A stretch of DNA of 64,000 nucleotides from Macrosoma leucophasiata (GCA_036365455.1 JAWQUS010000004.1:1991501-2055500); one strand, 5' to 3'; shown: positions 10,384-20,779, counted from the first letter of the stretch. Made by a program: numbers and translations. Notes: generated from the sequence alone by a model not told the origin.

Positions 10384-10455
10384 CACCAGCGTCTCGCGAT
10401 AAAACTACAACCACTGCGATCGCTAACTCATGTCAAGCGTCGCTATAGCATAATA
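10384..10455 (+). repeat. short repeat P
   Basis: Matches 14866-14930 (CAGCGTCTCGCGATAA and CCACTGCGATCGC shared). Both copies lie directly beside a 5S-like SINE, which is in opposite orientation in the two places. Confidence 0.5.
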
Positions 10456-10481
10456 TCCCCAAAATATCGCCCAACCTGGCC

Positions 10482-10852
10482 GAAGCGCGCATGGCTCCGC
10501 GGTTGGTGTATATCGGAAGCGATCTACTCGGGTAAACGATACGGGTGCAGTCGGGTGTGTAATGGGTGAACGCTAGTGGCAAATTAAAATTAGCATTTTC
10601 GTGCTCCGGAGGGCACGTTAAGCCGTCAGTCCCGGTTGCTATCGATAGATAGCAGTCGTTAAACCTTGTCGGAGGCCTTATGGGTGGTTTGAAAACATCC
10701 GACAGCGAGTTAGCCACTAACCCTTATCTACACCAACCCGCATTGGAGCAACGTGGTGGTAAGCGCCAGGCCTCCTCCCAAGAAGGGGAGAGACTCGTGC
10801 CCAGCAGTGGGACGTATCAAGGGTTGCCATTATTTTTATTATCGCCCAACCC
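10482..10852 (+). repeat. 5S-rRNA-like SINE (family D)
   Basis: The head contains a degraded 5S-like stretch (TAATGGGTGAACGC, compare GATGGGTGACCGC in the copy at 57601-57983). The body follows, then GCCCAGCAGTGGGACGTAT and an ATT-rich tail. Five copies or fragments are in the window. Confidence 0.65.
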
Positions 10853-10978
10853 TGTTGAGGTCGCCCTTGGAGAAGTCTTGAAGTGATGGTGATGATCATC
10901 TACGGGTAACAGTTTTTTGTTAGACTCACCAAACTGATGTGATGGAACCGCAGCAGCGATGTGAATGTGAGTATTGAT

Positions 10979-11127
10979 TCCGACAGCTTAACGTGCCTTC
11001 CGAAACACGGAAACGTGCATTTTAATTGTCCACTAGCGGTCACCCATCAAACACCCGACCGCGCCCGTAATGCTTAACCGAGTAGATCGCTTACGATCTA
11101 CACCAGGCGCGGGGCCATGCGCGCTTC
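10979..11127 (-). repeat. 5S-rRNA-like SINE, 5' part
   Basis: The 5' half on the minus strand: on the plus strand it ends GGGGCCATGCGCGCTTC and contains GCGGTCACCCATC, the complement of a 5S internal-promoter-like motif. Confidence 0.65.
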
Positions 11128-11140
11128 TTTTTGTTCACAT

Positions 11141-11870
11141 AATTCGTAATATTATTAAATTCGTATAAATTCCACGCCAATCACTATATTCCATTACATA
11201 GTAAAGTTCCACATACATCAACTTTGCTTGTTAAAAACTGTGCAAAAGTTACGCAATAAAATAAAAATCTGACGCCACCAACAGCCCATTCTCATAAATA
11301 ACGTTTTGCTGACAGTTATTCAGTTTGGAGTTCAATCATTGCGCTATTACTTTGTAACTGCGGACATATTGAAATGTATACAGCCACTATTTATCGGGAC
11401 TGTTCAAGCACTTAACGTTTATATTGAAAAGATAATAGGTTTGCAAAGAGTATTGGATTTTAATACAATTTACTTTCCGCTTTGGGGGAGGCCTTCGTTC
11501 AGCAATTAACGGCCCTGAAATGGCATAGAGGCATAACACCTTAGGCCTCAGGAGTGGTAACGCATCTGAATTTTGACTTTGTTCTTTGTGTGGGTGTATA
11601 TAGGCTGCAGTCATCACTTAACATCAATGTAAACTGCATGCTTGCTTACCATATCCATAAAATAATAAAATGACATCATTCGGCTGAAATGATGACCATC
11701 TGACCAAAATGAGAGGTCAAAAGATAAAACTGAACAAAATTTCTTGATTTTTATTCTACTTGTTTTGGATAATGGACTTAAAGAGAAGACATGTGCAACA
11801 ACACCATAGAAAGAGAGATACTATCACTGTAATAATTGGTTCAGTTGTCTGTCTAAGCCGTCAAGCTCTG
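11141..11870 (+). repeat. left arm of a 730-bp inverted repeat
   Basis: The 730-bp arm is the near-identical reverse complement of 13593-14322 and includes a 3' family A fragment (about 11500-11665). The spacer is 1722 bp and holds a tRNA-bearing dimer. An unrecognised 67-codon frame occurs in both arms and is probably chance. Confidence 0.85.
11500..11665 (+). repeat. SINE-like family A fragment inside the left arm
   Basis: Contains GGCATAACACCTTAGGCCTC and the 3' body; its tail is altered (CATATCCATAAAATAAT). Confidence 0.7.
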
Positions 11871-12219
11871 TCCCTGTTACATAACACTGCATTCCTATTT
11901 TCTATCTCACTTATATAAAAATCATAAAAATCACTCTGTCGCTTCCCGCCGGGAAATCTGCGAGCAATAAGTAAATAGTGCCGATACAAAATTGACGATC
12001 TCCAGAGAGGCGTATAAGTTGTATAAGCCAATACCATTTGTGTTATTCCGCTTCTTTACCTGTTACTAATGCAGTGTAATGTTTCTATTTGTGTATATAC
12101 ATTGTTTCCTGCAAAGTAATTTAACTAAGCATTAACTAGCATAGTTGGCAATAGATGGCGCTTTTGCTACCATAAAGCAATGCAATAGATGTGAAGGAAA
12201 GATTTGACAAATCGGGCAG

Positions 12220-12295
12220 GACTTCAGTAGCTCAATTGGAAGAGCGGCTGGACTAGATTCCCAGTAGGCCGCGAGTTCGAGTCTCGCCTGAAGTC
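12220..12295 (+). ncRNA. tRNA-like module (dimer unit 1)
   Basis: The ends GACTTCAG/CTGAAGTC pair over 8 bp, with intact D and T arms. The anticodon arm can be drawn as CTGGA-CTAGATT-CCCAG (one mismatch), which would read AGA, yet the long variable arm of a serine tRNA is absent. Best read as a tRNA-derived pol III promoter. Confidence 0.6.
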
Positions 12296-12526
12296 AAATT
12301 TTTCTTTCCATTTTTCTTTAAAAATAAAATATATTTCACAAGCATGTGTTAATGCGAAATAATATAAAACAATTATTAAGGGTAAAAGCGACTTCTTTAC
12401 GATATTCAATAAACTGAAAAGTCTATTATATCGGTTGCCTAACTAGCATAGTTGGCAATAGATGGCGCTGCTGCTACCATAAAGCAATGCAATAGATGTG
12501 AAGGAAAGATTTGACAAATGGGGCAG

Positions 12527-12602
12527 GACTTCAGTAGCTCAATTGGAAGAGCGGCTGGACTAGATTCCCAGTAGGCCGCGAGTTCGAGTCTCGCCTGAAG
12601 TC
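12527..12602 (+). ncRNA. tRNA-like module (dimer unit 2)
   Basis: Same sequence as the module at 12220-12295 by eye. Confidence 0.6.
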
Positions 12603-12829
12603 AAATTTTTCTTTCCATTTTTCTTTAAAAATAAAAGTAATTTAAGTAATATAACATAAAACGTATCTTCAATCCTATGTGGGATCATAGGTATCTTTAG
12701 GGATAAAGAGATAGGTAAATAAATGCATTCATGTAAATACCCCGAATTTTCGGGTGGGGTAATAGTTGGCGAGCCTACTAATTTTTTCGTGCACATTAGT
12801 ATATTTCCGAGCACAGTAGTATACTCAGT

Positions 12830-13028
12830 TTTACTGGTGGTAGGGATTCAAGGGCATAGGCACCACTCACATTAGCTGGCGCCAAATGGTAGTGTTCAGC
12901 ACTATGGTGCTGGTGGTGGTTATATGGTAATATGTATGGCCCCGTAATGACTATCACAGAGACATAACAACTACGATCTCAAGTGTGGCAACGCATCTCC
13001 ATTTTGAACTCTTGGTTTTTGTGTAGAT
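12830..13028 (+). repeat. SINE-like family A, diverged
   Basis: Starts TTACTGGTGGTAGGGATTC and reaches TTTGTGTAG, then abuts an inverted copy of the same family. Confidence 0.7.
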
Positions 13029-13029
13029 T

Positions 13030-13158
13030 TTTTTTTATTTTATGTAATGGATGTGGCAAACAATCATGCAGTTCACATTGATGTTAAGTGATGACTGCAG
13101 CCTATGGACACCCACACAAAGGTCAAAATGCAGATGCGTTACCACTCCTGAGGCCTAA
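13030..13158 (-). repeat. SINE-like family A, 3' half, inverted
   Basis: Begins TTTATGTAATGGATGTGGC (complement of the tail) and ends at AGGCCTAAG. With 12830-13028 it forms a tail-to-tail pair. Confidence 0.75.
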
Positions 13159-13592
13159 GATGTTAAAAATTCAGAATTCAAATCATGTATTTCAAATTCT
13201 ACAAGGATAGGTCTAGAGGTCTACAAGGACACTTTTGCATTGTCGGGTTATAAGCTACCTAGAGAGAATGACTTATAATAATAATCCAATAGGTATTAAT
13301 AAATACCAATTTAATAATAATATTTAACCGATACGTGAATCATCAAATTTTTCAATTCCTTCATAGAAGAAAAAGAAAAATCTGTTCGTCATAATCATAG
13401 TCATTCACTTAGCAGAGTTCCAAGTGCAGGCACTACTGAGAAGAACTCCGCTACCCAACAAACTCAGTGTGATGCTCTTTTCGATGCTCTTCCTTCTTTC
13501 AAAACCTTAGATTTAATACAAATACTATTCATAAAATAAAGATAATGTGAACGTCCATGGCATATAAATATTTGCATATAAACACATACAGT

Positions 13593-14322
13593 CAGAGCTT
13601 GACGGCTTAGACAGACAACTGAACCTATTATTACAGTGATAGGATCTCTCTTTCTATGGTGTTGTTGCACATGTCTTCTCTTTAAGTCCATTATCCAAAA
13701 CAAGTAGAATAAAAATCAAGAAATTTTGTTCAGTTTTATCTTTTGACCTCTCATTTTGATCAGATGGTCATCATTTCAGCCGAATGATGTCATTTTTTTA
13801 TTCTATGGATATGGTAAGCAAGCATGCAGTTTACATTGATGTTAAGTGATGACTGCAGCCTATATACACCCACACAAAGAACAAAGTCAAAATTCAGATG
13901 CGTTACCACTCCTGAGGCCTAAAGTGTTATGCCTCTATGCCATTTCAGGGCCGCTAATTGCTGAACGAAGGCCTCCCCCAAAGCGGAAAGTAAATTGTAT
14001 TAAAATCCAATACTCTTTGCAAACCTATTATGTTTTCAATATAAACGTTAAGTGCTTGAACAGTCCCGATAAATGGTGGCTGTATACATTTCAATATGTC
14101 CGCAGTTACAAAGTAATAGCGCAATGATTGAACTCCAAACTGAATAACTGTCAGCAAAACGTTATTTATGAGAATGGGCTGTTGGTGGCGTCAGATTTTT
14201 ATTTTATTGCGTAACTTTTGCACAGTTTTTAACAAGCAAAGTTGATGTATGTGGAACTTTACTATGTAATGGAATATAGTGATTGGCGTGGAATTTATAC
14301 GAATTTAATAATATTACGAATT
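13593..14322 (-). repeat. right arm of the 730-bp inverted repeat
   Basis: Reverse complement of 11141-11870, same length, with scattered single-base differences. It contains an inverted family A fragment at about 13795-13970. Confidence 0.85.
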
Positions 14323-14499
14323 AGTACTCCTAATACGGGGTGTGTATGTACTTGTTTTAAATTAAAGTCATATCCATCTAATGCATATCCAGACCACAGA
14401 CCAATCAACTTTCCTTCTTCTATGCTTGTTGCATATGTTTGTATAAGGCTTGCAAGTGGAATGACTGCTTATTACATTCGCTTATTACAAACTAGCTAT

Positions 14500-14757
14500 T
14501 GCCCGCGGCTCCGCCCGCGTGTAGGTCGCTTTTCGCGTAACCTGTGGAAACTCATCAAATCATCCCACGGTATTATACAGGAACATTTTTCGGGATAAAA
14601 AGTATCCTATAGGGTTATACAGATAGGGATCTAAGCCAGCTAATACCCTATCTGTATAGCTAATTTCATCAAAATCCGTTCAGTAGTTTCGGCGTGATTG
14701 AAGGACAAACATCCAAACAAAGAAACTTTCACATTTATAATATTAGTGTGGTAATAA
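14500..14757 (+). repeat. RTE-type LINE or SINE 3' end
   Basis: Begins CTAGCTATTGCCCGCGGCTC and ends AAACTTTCACATTTATAATA. This pattern (ATCCGTTCAGTAGTTTCGGC within it) is common at 3' ends of RTE-related elements in Lepidoptera (general knowledge). A related copy is at 16562-16812. Confidence 0.65.
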
Positions 14758-14865
14758 GACGTTGGGTCGTGACGACCCCACTGCCCTCTTGTGGAGGAGA
14801 AATGCTGCTAGTATAATATAAACCATTGCGGTAGTAAATATAATAACGTGGGATGAGCAGCAGCG

Positions 14866-14930
14866 TCTCGCGATAATACTACCGCCACTGCGATCGCCAA
14901 TCCGCCTGCCAAAGCGTGGCGATTATGGTA
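14866..14930 (+). repeat. short repeat P, second copy
   Basis: Matches 10384-10455; directly followed by a 5S-like SINE in the opposite sense. Confidence 0.5.
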
Positions 14931-15288
14931 TATAATAATAATGGCAACACATTATACGTCCCACTGCTGGGCACGAGTCTCTCCCCTTTTTGGGGGGAAG
15001 CCTGGAGCTTACTCCACCACGCTGCTCCAATGCGGAGTGGAGATACGGGTTAGTGGCCAACCCGCTGTCGAATGTTTTCAAACCGCCCATAAGGCTTCCG
15101 ACAAGGCTTAACGACTGCTATCAATTTAAGCAACCGGGACCGACGGCGTAACGTGCCCTCCGAAGCACGGAAACGCGCATTTTAACTTGCCACTAGCAGT
15201 CACCCATCACACACCCGACCGCGCCCGTATCACTTAACCGAGTATATCGCTTACAATCTACACCAGCCGCGGGGCCATGCGCACTTCC
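14931..15288 (-). repeat. 5S-rRNA-like SINE (family D), near full length
   Basis: On the minus strand it starts at the GCGCATGGCC head, passes a 5S-like block (complement of GCAGTCACCCATC) and ends with the CCCAGCAGTGGGACGTATAA tail and TAT/ATT repeats. Confidence 0.7.
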
Positions 15289-15329
15289 ATTCAGTATATT
15301 CTCCCTAATGTCATACAACACTGTCGTGG

Positions 15330-15395
15330 GCGTTTTTGGGGAAGATTTGTCCAGCAGTGGACGTCTTTCGGTTGGAGTGATGATGATGATATGGT
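15330..15395 (+). repeat. LINE 3'-tail fragment
   Basis: TTTGTCCAGCAGTGGACGTC followed by GATGATGATGATATG resembles the CAGCAGTGG...GATGATG ends of RTE LINEs. Confidence 0.5.
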
Positions 15396-15724
15396 AAAGT
15401 ATTGATCATGTACGTCCTCATTATTTTTGTTAGGCAAAAACTCTGACAAAAGATTAAGAAACAGACATGACATTTCGACTAAACGTAATTATTCTCCATT
15501 ATCGTGGGTTTGTGTGCGTGGGAATAGCAAATTTTATCAACAAGATATTTACCGGGATTCGGTGGGCGGTTATATGGAAATTTGTCAAGCTATTATATTA
15601 CACTGTGTACCGACTGGCTGTCATCTGTTACCTTTGATATCGGTCGGTGTGTAGGAGTTACAACAACTAAACAGGATAATATAAAATTTCCCACACAAGG
15701 GGCTGTAAAATGTGTATTATTTTT
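15396..15724. other. no recognised feature
   Basis: Contains an unrecognised 75-codon frame; no family match inside the window. Confidence 0.4.
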
Positions 15725-15815
15725 TTGTGGTGGTGGTGACAAATAAGCGTGCAATTCACATGGATGCTAGGTGACGACTGCAGCATATAGACATCTGCAC
15801 AATAACCAGAGGTGA
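15725..15815 (-). repeat. SINE-like family A, 3' half of an interrupted copy
   Basis: The copy continues at 16096 after a 280-bp insertion: sequence stops at CCAGAGGT and resumes at GGTCAAAG, where an uninterrupted copy (34975) reads CCAGAGGTCAAA. Confidence 0.7.
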
Positions 15816-16095
15816 CCCTACTGAGTTTTGTTTTGGCAGGGTTTTTCTCAGTAATTCAGGGCTTTGGAACTCTGCCAATGAATGACAAAGAATGTCCCAT
15901 ATTCTTTTATTTAGTTTTATCTTGTCGTTGTGATACCTATTTTCTATTTTTAGTATTTTGGACCATTATTTATTTTACTTTTGTTTATTTTGACATATTA
16001 ATCAACGTATCAGTTGTTATTCGCTTTAATTTAATATTTTGTTATTTGACAAGCAAATTTTGTTACTTCCAAGTGATTAAATAAATTATTGAGTT
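15816..16095. other. 280-bp insertion within a family A SINE
   Basis: An AT-rich insert with a 90-codon hydrophobic frame (15812-16084), which I do not regard as a gene. GGT may be a 3-bp duplication. Class unknown. Confidence 0.5.
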
Positions 16096-16283
16096 TGATT
16101 TTGGTCAAAGTGCAGATGCGTTGCCACCCCTGAGGACTAAAATCTTATGCCTCTGTGATAGCTATCAGGAGCCACAAATTACCATCTAACTGGAACAAGA
16201 TAGCGTTAAACACTACCATTTATCGCCAGATAGATTAGGCAATGCTGTGATGCCTAAAAATTCACTGGAACTCTACCACCAGT
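16096..16283 (-). repeat. SINE-like family A, 5' half of the interrupted copy
   Basis: Ends at CTCTACCACCAGTAAATTA, the complement of the family's 5' end; diverged. Confidence 0.7.
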
Positions 16284-16561
16284 AAATTATGTTAAAGCTC
16301 TCCGTAGTGTAAAGCCCTGTTCATTAACACAAGACATCAGCAAAGTACTCATTAATACAAGATACACTCTCGCAGACTCCATCTTATTTCAAATTACGCT
16401 TCATGCGAAACCTGTTTACACAGCCTCTTATGACATCATATTATATGTATTTACCTATATATATTCTATTCTATTCAGTATTTTCTGTAGGATTGGGTCG
16501 GAGTACTTATTTTCTTAAGAAATACATTTACTAAGAATGAATTTAACCTACAATTATGAAT

Positions 16562-16812
16562 GAACTAGCTGTTGCCCGCAACTCCGCCCGCGTGTAGGTC
16601 GCTTTTTGCGTAACCTGTGGAAACTCATCAAATCATCCCATGGCATCCCACAGGAACATTTATTCGGGATAAAAACTATATGTTAATCCTATGTGTTATC
16701 CAAGTTACTCTCTGTGTGTGCCAAATTTTATGAAAATCGGTTCAGCTGTTTTGCGTGAAGGAGTTACAAACAAACAAACAAACTTTCGCATTTATAATAT
16801 TTATACGATATT
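16562..16812 (+). repeat. RTE-type 3' end, second copy
   Basis: Starts CTAGCTGTTGCCCGCAACTC and ends AAACTTTCGCATTTATAATA; resembles 14500-14757. Confidence 0.65.
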
Positions 16813-16886
16813 TAACATTATCATAATTCTGTTTGCGTTTGCTCTCCAACTGTCCCATTATTTTAGTGACGCACACTCACACATTT

Positions 16887-16945
16887 AAAGTTCGGTTGCA
16901 CCAGAATATTTGTAAAGTTTTTGTAAAATGTTATATCCTACTCTA
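16887..16945 (+). repeat. partial MITE F
   Basis: GGTTGCACCAGAATATTTG resembles the tip of family F. Confidence 0.4.
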
Positions 16946-16956
16946 ACTTAACCTCT

Positions 16957-17068
16957 CCGCGATTCATGGTATGACGTTGAGCGGATCCGGTCCATGTATC
17001 CGTTGAGCGCTAGTTACGGAGAATTGCGGACAATTTACGCGTGCGCGACGTCATACCACGAATCGCGA
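16957..17068. repeat. short inverted repeat
   Basis: CGCGATTCATGGTATGACGT at the left is mirrored by ACGTCATACCACGAATCGCG at the right (one mismatch). A third copy of GATTCATGGTATGACG follows at 17074-17089. Probably a small MITE. Confidence 0.65.
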
Positions 17069-17380
17069 TCATCGATTCATGGTATGACGAAGGATGTAAA
17101 ATTTTACATATATAATATAATATAATCTTTATTTGGAATGAATAACAGAAAGGCGATACATTAATAAGGGAAACGATGATACCTGCAGTAGTATAAACTG
17201 TGTCGCAGATACCAACGCCCAACATTAACAATAACTTTAACATATATTATGTTACAACCGAACCTAAGTCATCTAAATTGATTACGAAATATGATTGAAA
17301 TAATTGTTTTATATTATTTCGCATTAACACATGCTTGTGAAATATATTTTATTTTTAAAGAAAAATGGAAAGAAAAAATT

Positions 17381-17456
17381 GACTTCAGGCGAGACTCGAA
17401 CTCGCGACCTACTGAGAATCTAGTCCAGCCGCTCTTCCAATTGAGCTACTGAAGCC
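17381..17456 (-). ncRNA. tRNA-like module (inverted-dimer left unit)
   Basis: Minus-strand 76-nt module with A and B boxes; a 3' T-rich tract (TTTCTTTCC) could stop pol III. Confidence 0.6.
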
Positions 17457-17741
17457 CTGCCCGATTTGTCAAATCTTTCCTTCACATCTATTGCATTGCT
17501 TTATGGTAGCAGCAGCGCCATCTATTTTTTTCTTTAAGAATAAAATATATTTCACAAGCATGTGTTAATGCGAAATAATATAAAACAATTATTAAGGGTA
17601 AAAGCGACTTCTTACGATATTCAATAAACTGAAAAGTCTATTATATCGGTTGCTTAACTAGCATAGTTGGTAATAGATGGCGCTGCTGCTACCATAAAGC
17701 AATGCAATAGATGTGAAGGAAAGATTTGACAAATCGGGCAG

Positions 17742-17817
17742 GGCTTCAGTAGCTCAATTGGAAGAGCGGCTGGATTAGATTCCCAGTAGGTCGCGAGTTC
17801 GAGTCTCGCCTGAAGTC
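17742..17817 (+). ncRNA. tRNA-like module (inverted-dimer right unit)
   Basis: Plus-strand counterpart; GGCTTCAG/CTGAAGTC ends and a TTTTTTC tract directly downstream. Confidence 0.6.
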
Positions 17818-17868
17818 AATTTTTTCTTTCCATTTTTCTTTAAAAATAAAATATGATTGAAATAATTC

Positions 17869-18248
17869 TGTTATATGTGACATATTGGTAATCACCTCAT
17901 TCCTGAACACGCAAATTGCCTCTACATCAGTATCATAAGGAATCGCCAAAGTTTCCAAGCCTATTGGCCTTGGGCGATGCCAAGGGGTGACAAAATACAG
18001 CACAATTTACAGAAAAGACTGATATGTGCCATAAGCGTAGGTACTAACCTGGCCACTCTAGAGCCAATATGTCTGCCCCTATACCTCAGCTGCCCCCTTC
18101 TTAATCCTTGCCTGGCGACGTCCTTGCTATTGGCATGGTTTGAACATATCACCATACTCAGCAAGTGCCATTAAGAATTTTCACCACTCGGAAATGTTTA
18201 AACAAAACCATTACTCTCAAGCCGATTGAACACGAGCCTTCGGCCACA
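17869..18248. other. no recognised feature
   Basis: Less AT-rich than its surroundings (17970-18130). Frames of 65-85 codons overlap on both strands without a recognisable motif. Confidence 0.35.
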
Positions 18249-18461
18249 CCGCGGACACTCTGCCAAAATTCCATACAAACGCTTGATTCGGTCTCTATTA
18301 CACAGACATCAATCAGTGACGTGTGATACACGTGCATCTGTGGGCGTAGCACGTAGAGAATACCAAACGTCGCCCATAAGAGGGGAGGAGGTTGGGTGAG
18401 GCGGGGAAATCGGGCGGGTAGTCGAAGTGTCCATTCTATACGTAGCATTATTACATGTTCT
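18249..18461 (+). repeat. interspersed repeat G, second copy
   Basis: Near-identical to 1161-1372, including the block AGAGGGGAGGAGGTTGG. Confidence 0.75.
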
Positions 18462-18985
18462 CTGTTTCGGGTTAGTAGTAAGTACTTCATTAGCAACAGA
18501 ATCAAGCTTCAATCTCAATTCAAGTTCAATTTCACCCAAACCCGGTTTAGTTAGTATTCCGTGACGTCATATATCAGGCCACGTAACCCATGTTTACTGA
18601 GGGGTACGCCTAATGAAGAGTAATGCTCGGGACGAATCGACGCCGACGTAGGTAAAGCCGACGATGAGGGAAGTTTGAAGGAATTTGTGGTGAAGGGAAT
18701 TAAGAGTGATGTGAATAATTTAGGATGGCAGCATAACCTTGTATTTCCCGAAACGAGTAGGTGATACACAAATATTCATAATTGTTCATTATTCGTAGTA
18801 CGTTTTAGTAAATTTTAAACAGATACGTAGTGAAATTAATAGGTTACAATAATAAAAAATACTGTATTAGAATGAACTAAAACAACAGAATAAAATTAAT
18901 CATATTAAAAATCAAACTTACAATTTTACTTTGATACAGCTTAAGCAAATATTATGGATGTTTCATGAATTTACGACGTTTATAC
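18462..18985. other. no recognised feature
   Basis: No repeat family or coding signal recognised. Confidence 0.4.
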
Positions 18986-19298
18986 GACTCAGTAGAGTAG
19001 TGGTAGCAGGCCACTAGTACCTCGCTGGAGGTCCTGGGTTCGATTCCCGGGTCGGGGGCTATCAGAGATAACGGTTTAAAACCCTTTATCTCTGGTTCTA
19101 CTGGAATTTTTCCATTTTCTGTTCTGAAGGTTCTCAGCATGTCGGAAGTCGGTGATGTGCTCGGAGATGCAAAACAGGTTCACCACCTGTTACCTGGGCC
19201 AAAAAGCAACCGGCGTGTCGTGGGTGTTTGCGTGTATGCTTTAATGCATGCATTTACCTCTGCCTACCCCTTCTGAGATTACAGGTGTAAAGTTACGT
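18986..19298 (+). repeat. tRNA-derived SINE family B
   Basis: Head with GGTTCGATTCCCGGG; the 3' end is diverged (CCCCTTCTGAGATTACAGG). Confidence 0.8.
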
Positions 19299-19579
19299 TT
19301 TGTTTTAGTTTTTAAATTTTAGGATTCCCATACAATTTTTTTTGCATCTGAACTGGCATTTACTCTGAGCGTAGGTATGCTATGCACCTTGCCTAGGCAA
19401 AATATAGCCACGTGCAGCGGGGAGCGGGGTTGAGGGGTGACGCAGCGGCGGCAATGCTCTTTTGAACTTTAAAAAAAAATATTTGTTTTTTTTTTTGGCT
19501 ATTTGTTCAGATTTGTAAAAAGTCGTAGAACAAATGTTGTTTGGATCGATGTAGAGAGGCTGCCTGCAAAAGGTTTTTA

Positions 19580-19850
19580 ATAGAAGTGGTAAACAAGCAT
19601 GCAGTTCACATTGATGTTAAGTGACTGACGTGATGACTGCAGCCTATAGACACCCACACTAAGACCATGGTCGAAATACAGATGCGTTACCACTCCTGAG
19701 GCCTAAGGTGTTATGCCTCTGTGCCGGAAATTACAGGGCCGTACATTACCACCTGACCGGAACACGATAGTGCTGGACACTACCATTTAGCGGCAAGTAT
19801 ATTACTACCATAATGCGGTGGTGCCTAGTGTGCCTACGACCGCGAGCGCG
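19580..19850 (-). repeat. SINE-like family A
   Basis: Nearly complete inverted copy; a small insertion follows GTTAAGTGA. Confidence 0.8.
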
Positions 19851-19984
19851 GTCTCTGGAGAACGAGAAGAAATGATATAGATATACAATAGATGCGCTAA
19901 CTTCAATTAACCCTATATAATTCACCTACAGGTTATTGTTTCCCTACCATAGATTTATAAAGTAGTATAATATCGCGCGTACCC

Positions 19985-20178
19985 AAGACCAGAGATGGAG
20001 TGCAAATATTATCCATTGGTACGCACGCGACAAATTACGATCGGTAGGGCGACCAAAGAAAAGATGGAGCGACGACATAGTGGAGGCAGCAGGTGCTACC
20101 TGGACCCGGATGGCTCAGGATCGTAGCACATGGCTATGCATGGAGGAGGCCTTTTACCAGTCATGGGTGCCCGAATAA
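19985..20178 (+). pseudogene. RTE LINE C-terminal fragment
   Basis: The frame ending at TAA 20176-20178 reads GRPKKRWSDDIVEAAGATW and then SWVPE. The GRPxxRWxDD motif is typical of the C-terminus of RTE-clade ORF proteins. Everything upstream of the last 50 residues is missing, so it is a 5'-truncated remnant. Confidence 0.7.
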
Positions 20179-20236
20179 TACGAAAATATATATATCTTTT
20201 AATGTAATTAATTTTGTAATTTTTATTGTTATTTAG

Positions 20237-20779
20237 CTGCTAGAATCTAAACATCTCAGCCAGCGGGCGCGACTAGCCGTACATAATGCTGTACTTACTC
20301 CAACGCTTTTATATGGAAGCGAGAGCTGGGTATGCAGGAAAGAGCATGAAAGTAATTTGAACGCGGTCGAGATGAGATCATTGCGCAAGATCTGCGGTGT
20401 ATCACTCACCGATCGCGTTCGTAATGAAGATGTAAGAAAGAGACTTTGTGTGAATGATAGTATCGGTGTAAAAATGAAAAAAGGCATGCTCCGATGGTTC
20501 GGGCATATAGAAAGAATGTCGAATGAGCGAATGACTAAATAGATATACAATGCGAATGAGGATGGTTGCAGAGGCCCAGGAAGACCAAGACTGACCTACC
20601 ATGACCAAATAGGTCGAGTTCTGTCTGATGGTGGGATCAAAAGTCTTAGGAATCGGCGTGCATGTATGAAGAGAATGATGAAAGTCGAGGCACGAGAGGT
20701 TTGTCAGAATCGGGATATCTGGCGCTCTACACTCTCTGCCTACCCCGTTAGGGACCTGGCGTGAAGATACATACATATA
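20237..20779 (+). mobile_element. 5'-truncated copy of the RTE LINE
   Basis: Matches 28280-28831 of the full element at very high identity, flanked by a 13-bp duplication TATTGTTATTTAG (20224-20236 and 20780-20792). One CAG codon is changed to TAG after the residues ERMTK, so the C-terminal frame is broken. The tail is ATACATACATATAT. Confidence 0.9.

Larger units (their letters stand above)
12125..12633 (+). mobile_element. head-to-tail dimer of tRNA-bearing repeat T
   Basis: Two direct units of about 307 bp lie between a single 12-bp duplication AAAGTAATTTAA (12113-12124 and 12634-12645). The first unit is 5'-truncated and the last ends in an A-rich tract. tRNA-like modules: 12220-12295 and 12527-12602. 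One duplication around two units implies the dimer inserted as one piece, unless a monomer duplicated later in place. Confidence 0.75.
17306..17848. mobile_element. inverted dimer of tRNA-bearing repeat T
   Basis: A minus-sense unit is joined to a plus-sense unit, and the pair sits between one 19-bp duplication AAATATGATTGAAATAATT (17287-17305 and 17849-17867; the first bases may belong to the A-rich tail). Long duplication plus A-rich end is the signature of target-primed reverse transcription. Modules: 17381-17456 (-) and 17742-17817 (+). Confidence 0.8.

Noticed and set aside
11306..14157. Two nearly identical 67-residue proteins on opposite strands
   Set aside because: They are the same non-coding stretch in the two arms of the inverted repeat.
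15812..16084. Hydrophobic 90-residue membrane protein
   Set aside because: AT-rich insertion inside a SINE; hydrophobicity follows from T-rich codons.
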